NCBI GenBank assembly: GCA_032719365.1
Contig: CM064863.1
Span: 16,439,137-16,503,136 of the forward strand
Origin: Prinsepia uniflora
Taxonomy: Eukaryota > Streptophyta > Magnoliopsida > Rosales > Rosaceae
DNA: 64,000 bases
Direction: 5' to 3'
Below the pieces are notes generated by a model that saw only the letters and a list, made by a program, of their open reading frames with translations, had not been told where the DNA came from and searched no databases. The position numbers and the translations under genes were made by a program. Position 1 is the stretch's first letter. The number at the start of each line of letters is the position of its first letter. Shown piece by piece: positions 58,501 to 64,000 of this stretch.

Positions 58501-60993
58501 GAATTTTTCGGGGCGTTACATTTATACCCTTCACTAAAAATCATGCATGCATAGTTTAAACCATTTATCCAATCACATATGTTAAAACAACCATCATTAG
58601 GGTCTCAGTCCCAAATTCCGTAAATCCAAGTCACACGGGCTCCTGCCCAAAACCATTTACTAAAAACCATAACATAATAACCATATGTGGGATCTCAGCC
58701 CAAAACCATTTATCATCATAAACAAAATTTCCCAAACCAATTGAAATCATGTTTATCTATTATATTTCATATCCAGAACCTGTCATGGTAAAATAAAGCT
58801 ACGCGCGTGCAAACCGGGGTCTCAAACCCAAGTCTCTCCAGGGTCCTCCCAAGTCAATGTTTGTAGATCAATGACCCTTCCTGGAGGTAACGAACCATGC
58901 CCATCCTGAGAGTAAGGGACCCAACTGGGGGGCGACTCCACTCATTCAGTGCTCCGTGACTACTCCGGGGTCCACCCAGGCCAACGACCCTCCCCGGAGG
59001 AGACAATCATATATAAAGGATGGGATATGAAAAACCTTTGAAATCATTCTTTAAACTTTTCGAGGATTCATGCCCGGCCTCCATAAGCCGTCATGAACCA
59101 TAAAATCCTTTTATGGGTTCATGCCGGTTCCCATAAACCGTCATGACCCGTAAATCCATTTTTAACACATAGCTGGGTGCTAGGCCCGAATCCACATAGA
59201 AGCTGGACCTCCGGTCCGAATCGTAAACCAACTGGGCCTCCGGCCCGATTCCGTAAATCAAATGGGTTTTGAACCCGAGTTTACCTTTTCGAATCTAAAA
59301 CCATTTCGTGAAATCATATCCAAAACCATAAGAATGGAAAATCAGTATAAAACCGGAAAACCTCGATTTACGTGCAAGCACGTAAATGGCCTCGAAATAT
59401 GTGAAACCATATAATTCACAAACATCAAAATGCACTCATGGCATCACAAACAAGTATTTAAAACATATAATAAACATTTATGTATGCACCAATTTAGAAA
59501 ACAAGGTCCACTCACAAACCGTCCGAGCTGCCGCCTCAATTTGCATGCCATAGGCTCTCCCGAGCCAATCGCTATCACCGGGACTCCCAAACCTGTCCAA
59601 ATTTTAATAGAAGGTTACTAACTAATTAATTAACCTCCTACCAAAGCCCCGTAATTTTCCCGAACTTTTAACTATTTTTAAACCGATCCTAAACTTTTGG
59701 ACAGCCCGAAACATATCGAGACGATATCCGATTGACGCTAGACCAGTCCCAATATCTTCGTTACATCGAATAGAAGATTTCATATGTATAACAATTCCCC
59801 AAATTATGGTCCACGCGCCCTCACGTGCCCCAAGAAGGTCGGAAATACTGTTCATCGTCTCCCAGCTCCAGCCGGTTCAGATGGCTGGTTCACCTGGTTT
59901 GGCCGGTCCAACTGGACCGGTGTGATCGGTTCATAGCCCTAAACATCCCATTTTTCATCCTACTTCTTCCTTTTTGATTCCTTTCTTCCTATTTTCACGT
60001 TTTCTATCCATTCCAATCCTTAAATGCAACCGAAAACGTCTAAATCCTATGGTTTGATTTTGAACCAAACGGTTCAAGTTTTCCAAAACTGCACCCATGG
60101 CTTCACACCCATCCTAGGCTTCCTAAAACCTTCCTAACACAATCCTAATAACCCATTTAATTCATTGGAAGCAACCAAAATGACCCATAATGTAATATTG
60201 AATTTAAATGGAGGATTGAGCCTTACCGAGAACCCTCTCGGCTTTCTCCTCCTCTCGCCGCCGTGGGCGGCGGTTCAGGCTTCCAGCAGCCTCCTCTCAT
60301 TCCTCAGTCTCTCACGGTCTCATCCTCAAGTTAGCTAAGTGAAGGGATGATGGTTTGGGTTGCTCAAGGGAGAGGAAATGGTGTGAGATCGGGTTGGTTT
60401 GAAAACAAAGAAGGAAATGATCGATGCATGTACGTGAAGGAATGTCCAGTGGATGGGTGACACTTGTCACTCATCCATAGGGCAGGAACTAAATATCTGG
60501 GCCCCACTAAAGTCCAAAAGTTAACTCATTTCGTAATTCGTGCAATAGTGCACTTGAACTTCCGTGAACCGTAACTTCGCCGTCAAACGTCCAAATCCGA
60601 CGTGCCGCCTGTCTACGGATTCGTATCGTCCCGATCTACGTAATAGTACTCGGCCCTCGGCCATCGGACATCCCAGTACAAAAGTAAACTATTTGCCCCT
60701 TTTTACTAAAATTACCAAAATGCCCCTTAACTTCCGAACGTCATAACTTTCTCCTCGAATGTCGGAATTGAACGTACCACCTATCTATGAACTCGTGACG
60801 TCGCGAACTACGTCACGGTCATTGGTCAAAGTCCATTTGACCGCCCAAACGAAAAGTCAACGTTTGCCCATGACTTGGGGCAAAACGGTCATTCTGCATC
60901 GTTCGTCCGATTTCGCCCCACTACTCACGGATTAGCCTCTCTAATCGTGATTAGTCACTAATCTAATCTAGGAATTTGGGACGGATCGTTACA
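55585..60993 (-). mobile_element. Element P: solo LTR in the CACTA-like element, interrupted by Q
   Basis: The sense sequence runs from 60993 (TGTAACGATCCGTCC) to 55585 (GGTCCTGTCA). Target duplication TTCAT is at 55580-55584 and 60994-60998. Its own length is about 2.74 kb. Subgroup of A, I and K: terminal hairpin 55651-55669, CTGTGAGTGGAC 55802-55813, inverted partner GTCCACTCACAA 59506-59517, palindrome 60451-60476. A run of C at about 55607-55620 lies near its end. Confidence 0.94.
55858..58520 (-). mobile_element. Element Q: solo LTR in P
   Basis: The sense sequence runs from 58520 (TGTAACGCCCCG) to 55858 (GGTCTTGTCA). Target duplication TTTAT is at 55853-55857 and 58521-58525. Length is 2,663 bp. 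Contains GTGTGAGTGGAC 56179-56190, inverted partner 57028-57039, GC-rich hairpin 57333-57362 and a perfect 22-bp palindrome 58136-58157. It combines features of the two subgroups. Confidence 0.93.
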
Positions 60994-61621
60994 TTCATTG
61001 GTTTGCTTCTCTTCATTTTCTTTGGAGTGTTTGGACAACTGTCACTTTTTTTTTGGATTGTTTGGACAAAGCAACAATGCATATTTATGTAATTATTGAT
61101 GTCTTTAATTTCAATGATTTAAAGTCGATGATTATGTAAAAAGGGATGCCTAATACCCAAAAAACTTACAAAAAATTATAAAAAAAACTGATGTTAGTAG
61201 TCGATAATGACATCAGCTCAAACAAAAAATTGAAGTTTATAGTATGAAATTACATCAATACTTTATAATATCTGAGGTATTAAGAAAAATAAACATCAAA
61301 TTATTATTAAATACTAAAGTTGTAATAATAATACAATATCAGGTTTTAAGTTGAGACTAATGTTATTAAGTACAAAAGACATCACTTGCAAAGAAGAGAC
61401 TGATGTCATTGCCCACATAAGACATCAGAAGTCAACACTTTTAGTTTAGTTGGAAGGGTCATAGACATCAGATATTAGTAAAAACCGATGTTGTAGGTGG
61501 AATACACTTCGGTTAAAAACCGAAGTCTATTCCTATAGAAATAACATTAGCTCCCAATACCTCGATTCTAACCCCCAATAGACTTCGGGCAAAGTCTATG
61601 ACCAAATTTGGCGTAGTGGTG

Positions 61622-63556
61622 AAAACGCTTGGAATTGTTTTTTATGTACTTGAAATTGTTATTTTTTAAAAATGTTAATATCTCTAATGGTTCTTAAATT
61701 ATCCTTAGAAGTGTTATATATTTTGGTCCATGAATTAAATCATGACCAGTGAAGAATCTTTAGCCAATTTAATAATTAACTCTTAAACACAGAATCATCC
61801 AAGTTAGGATTTTTGTTATGAGCATAGATAAATTATTCTAGATCCATGGCTCGAAAGAACAGGATATTATAATTTTTCATTGTCGAAGCTTACTCTCTTG
61901 ATATTATTTTTTTTTTTTTGCCAAGTTGATACTATTATTTTGATTTATCGACTAATTTTTATATATATTAATAATGTTATGAGTACCATTTATAATTCTA
62001 TATTTTTTGTATCTTCCGATATGTAGCGTACAACATGCCAATCTATGTATTAATAATTATCTATATGAAATAAATAAAAGGAAAATTAAACATAAAAAAA
62101 TTAAAATAGGAATAAAACCCTAAGAACTCAATTTTATTCTTTCTTTTGAAGATTATGAACCCTAATATGACATATAGCCGTCGACGTATCCCTTTTTTAA
62201 ATATTGTTTTTCTTCTGATTAATCTTATCACCAAGACGCCGCCAACGACTGTAGCTAACATTGTCGTGTTCCACCACATGGAAAATATGGCGTCATATAT
62301 TCGACCAAGTAATGCCGAAACATGGACGTTTTAAATGGTACGTGTTTAATTTGAATAATTTTAATTCGTTGAAACGTAGATTGGTTTGAATGATTATTTG
62401 AATGCCCATTGTGCATCTCTCAGTTCTGGACAAAGCTGACTACGTACAGATCATGAGTTTTAGTATTTCTGGGAATTAGACTAAGCACCATTAGCGCACA
62501 ATTAATTCAACAATCTTCGATGGGTCAAATATATATGGTATCATACTAGGTCTCAAAGTGATTGTAGAATCAGGAAAAATTGCGTGCTTACTTCGTAGAA
62601 GTCGTGCAATTTCTTGATTGAATGTGTGATGAACAATGTTTTTTTTTAAGTGACTTAAATTACTACGCCATGAATCTCTCTTCACATGCACACACACAGA
62701 AGACAAATTGTCTTTCCATGAATTCCTTATATTATATTGCTGGCATTGCACACGCTTATACACCGAATGCACCAGATATTTTTTTGACACAACATCATCA
62801 ATAGTGGTCGACGGCAATGCATTGGTGGAGGAGTCGGCGGCGTATTTTGTCTTGGGGTCAACGAATGTGCATGCGCGATTCGGGTTTAGAGCATTCTTTT
62901 TTTTAATCAAAATTAATATATTACGTTATAATGAAAGTACCGACATCCGACTAAAATCAAATTATGAAAATAAGATTTACAAACTAACCTAAATTAATAT
63001 ATTAGGTTATAATGAAAGGTACCGACATTCCATTCAAATCAAAATTATGAAAATAAGATTTACAAACTAACCTCCCTTAAAAATAGAAATGATTAAAAAA
63101 CCAATACAACGAATTTAGCGAGGACAAAAGCCTCATAAACTAAAATCCACATCATCAATATTAAGAAAAATTACAAATTAACCCCATAAAGCCTAAAAAA
63201 CCAAAAACCTAACAGCACATATAACCCTAAAATGACTATCTCCACCAAAGACACATGCACCGATGTCAAACTCATTAGATTTGATCCTAAAAAAACATAT
63301 TGTAGAGTAGAGACGAATATGAAGAAGGCTTGATCGATCTAATGATCCAATGGTACATAAATGTGAATAAAGGACCAAAGTTAATGGGAAATATTCCAAC
63401 AAGCTCCTCCAACAATATAGTAGAACAAGCTTTGGAAAAAATGAATAAGTTTTAAAGGAAGATTTTGGGAAAAGGGAAGAATCGGAAAAAAAAATCAAAA
63501 TAACAAGGATGAGGAAACTAAATGTGAGCATGGCTAGACCAACCCGTCACCCTAAA
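61622..63556. other. Unassigned AT-rich region
   Basis: Once the upstream flank of CCD4 before the CACTA-like insertion. Includes one GC-richer, exon-like island (62800-62895) described separately. Otherwise no supported gene. Confidence 0.5.
62491..62910 (-). other. Exon-like open frame of unknown family
   Basis: A 139-codon minus-strand frame. Its first part (about 62810-62895, encoding TFVDPKTKYAADSS and ALPSTTIDDVV) is clearly richer in GC than its surroundings, as coding islands often are in this kind of DNA. The remainder is AT-rich and looks non-coding. It could be a relic exon or chance; I recognise no family. Confidence 0.25.
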
Positions 63557-64000
63557 TGTAACGACCCGTTCCAAATTTCGTGATTAACAAGAATCAATTA
63601 AGGATTACTTAAAGATTAATCAGGATTAATCGAGTATTATCGGACGATAGGAGTAAAATGACGATTTTGCCACTAGAAATGGTAAAATAACGATTTTGCC
63701 TCTAGAAATGCTAAAATGACGATTTTGCCCATAAAAGGGTAAACTGTTGACTTTTTGACCCGGGTGGTCAAATGCACGTGGATTGAGGTACATTACGTAG
63801 ATCGAGACGATACGAGTTCGTAGACAGACGTCACATCGAAATCGGATATTGTACGGGAAAGTTACAGGTCAAGACGATTTCAGGAACTATTCACGGTTGC
63901 GTGAATTACGAGAAGTTGACTTTTGGAATTTGAAATTGGAACCCAAAATATCTTGGCTTGGACCAATGGATGAGTGACAAGTGTCACCCATCCATTGATG
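63557..64000 (+). mobile_element. Element R: start of an LTR, cut by the window end
   Basis: Starts TGTAACGACCCGTTCC after CCTAAA and follows H and M: ATTAATC repeats, three GACGATTTTGCC units at about 63660-63730, a TTGACTTTTTGACC W-box pair, and the palindrome at 63968-63993. The right end is outside the window. Confidence 0.85.

Larger units (their letters stand above)
51359..61618. mobile_element. Non-autonomous CACTA-like element next to the CCD4 promoter
   Basis: Left end CACTACGCCA (51359-51368) and right end TGGCGTAGTG (61609-61618) are perfect 10-bp inverted repeats, flanked by the 3-bp duplication GTG (51356-51358 and 61619-61621), as expected for CACTA transposons. Subterminal zones share CATCAG...GATGTCTATA-type motifs in both orientations (51537-51570; about 61208-61515). 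Removing the later LTR insertions O and P leaves about 1.94 kb with no transposase. The interior (54966-55584, 60994-61130) is T- and CT-rich, and its origin is unknown. Confidence 0.8.

Noticed and set aside
63193..63531. 112-codon minus-strand frame
   Set aside because: Phe/Leu/Ser-rich translation of AT-rich DNA with no recognisable motif; composition suggests chance.

Overview
This is a plant nuclear window, from a eudicot. It is AT-rich, has very low gene density and is dominated by transposable elements. The only recognisable host gene is a broken carotenoid cleavage dioxygenase 4 (CCD4). Its N-terminus, together with the Cassandra miniature retrotransposons, would fit Rosaceae, but the family assignment is an inference. 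There is one 500-base assembly gap (1421-1920).

Layout. 1-1420: tail of a long terminal repeat (LTR). 2076-19200: one old solo LTR (element H, target duplication GTTTA) that has absorbed two reverse-oriented solo LTRs (B 3030-6067, A 6124-9195), two Cassandra elements (9475-10224 and 10909-~11593) and another solo LTR (I 11702-18342), which itself carries solo LTR J (13862-17280). 19201-26200: mostly unassigned AT-rich DNA with a (CT)n tract, a MITE-like element and a fragment of a FAR1/MULE transposase. 26214-~42924: a decayed CACTA-type element coding region with a Ulp1-like C-terminal protease domain. It is scrambled by a 710-bp triplication and a larger tandem duplication, and interrupted by solo LTRs K (30950-34163) and M (36257-41858, itself containing N 38405-39967). 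42925-46170: a 5'-truncated, multiply stopped LINE with an RNase H domain. 46765-51255 (minus): the CCD4 pseudogene. 51359-61618: a non-autonomous CACTA-like element inserted about 100 bp upstream of the CCD4 start codon and itself hit by solo LTRs O (52062-54965) and P (55585-60993, containing Q 55858-58520). 61622-63556: unassigned. 63557-64000: the start of one more LTR.

I placed element ends by hand from TG...CA termini and matching 5-bp target duplications: GTTTA, CATGT, AACCA, TGTAC, CTGAG, AATTA, TTCAT and TTTAT are exact; CGACG/CGTCG, TTATG/TTAGG and AGCGT/AGCAT each have one mismatch. For K the uninterrupted site survives in a duplicate copy at 35958-35962. With nested insertions removed, all the large LTRs are about 2.7-3.4 kb. 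None has a primer-binding site, gag or pol beside it, so they are best read as solo LTRs of long-LTR retrotransposons.

The most notable possibly undescribed signal is a shared internal architecture of these long LTRs. In sense order they carry: a tandem TGACG (as-1-like) motif with TTGAC W-boxes; in most, a near-perfect 24-26-bp palindrome; a CTGTGAGTGGAC motif followed by a TGCATGCAT repeat; arrays of small hairpins, some with covarying arms; an inverted ATGCATGCAT plus GTCCACTCACAG motif; and, in one subgroup, a hairpin just before the 3' end. The inverted GTGAGTGGAC pair brackets the middle of every copy I could read through, including copies that are otherwise divergent.

The second main result is CCD4: an in-frame TGA, a +1 and a compensating -1 indel, a GC splice donor, and a 10-kb composite insertion next to the promoter.
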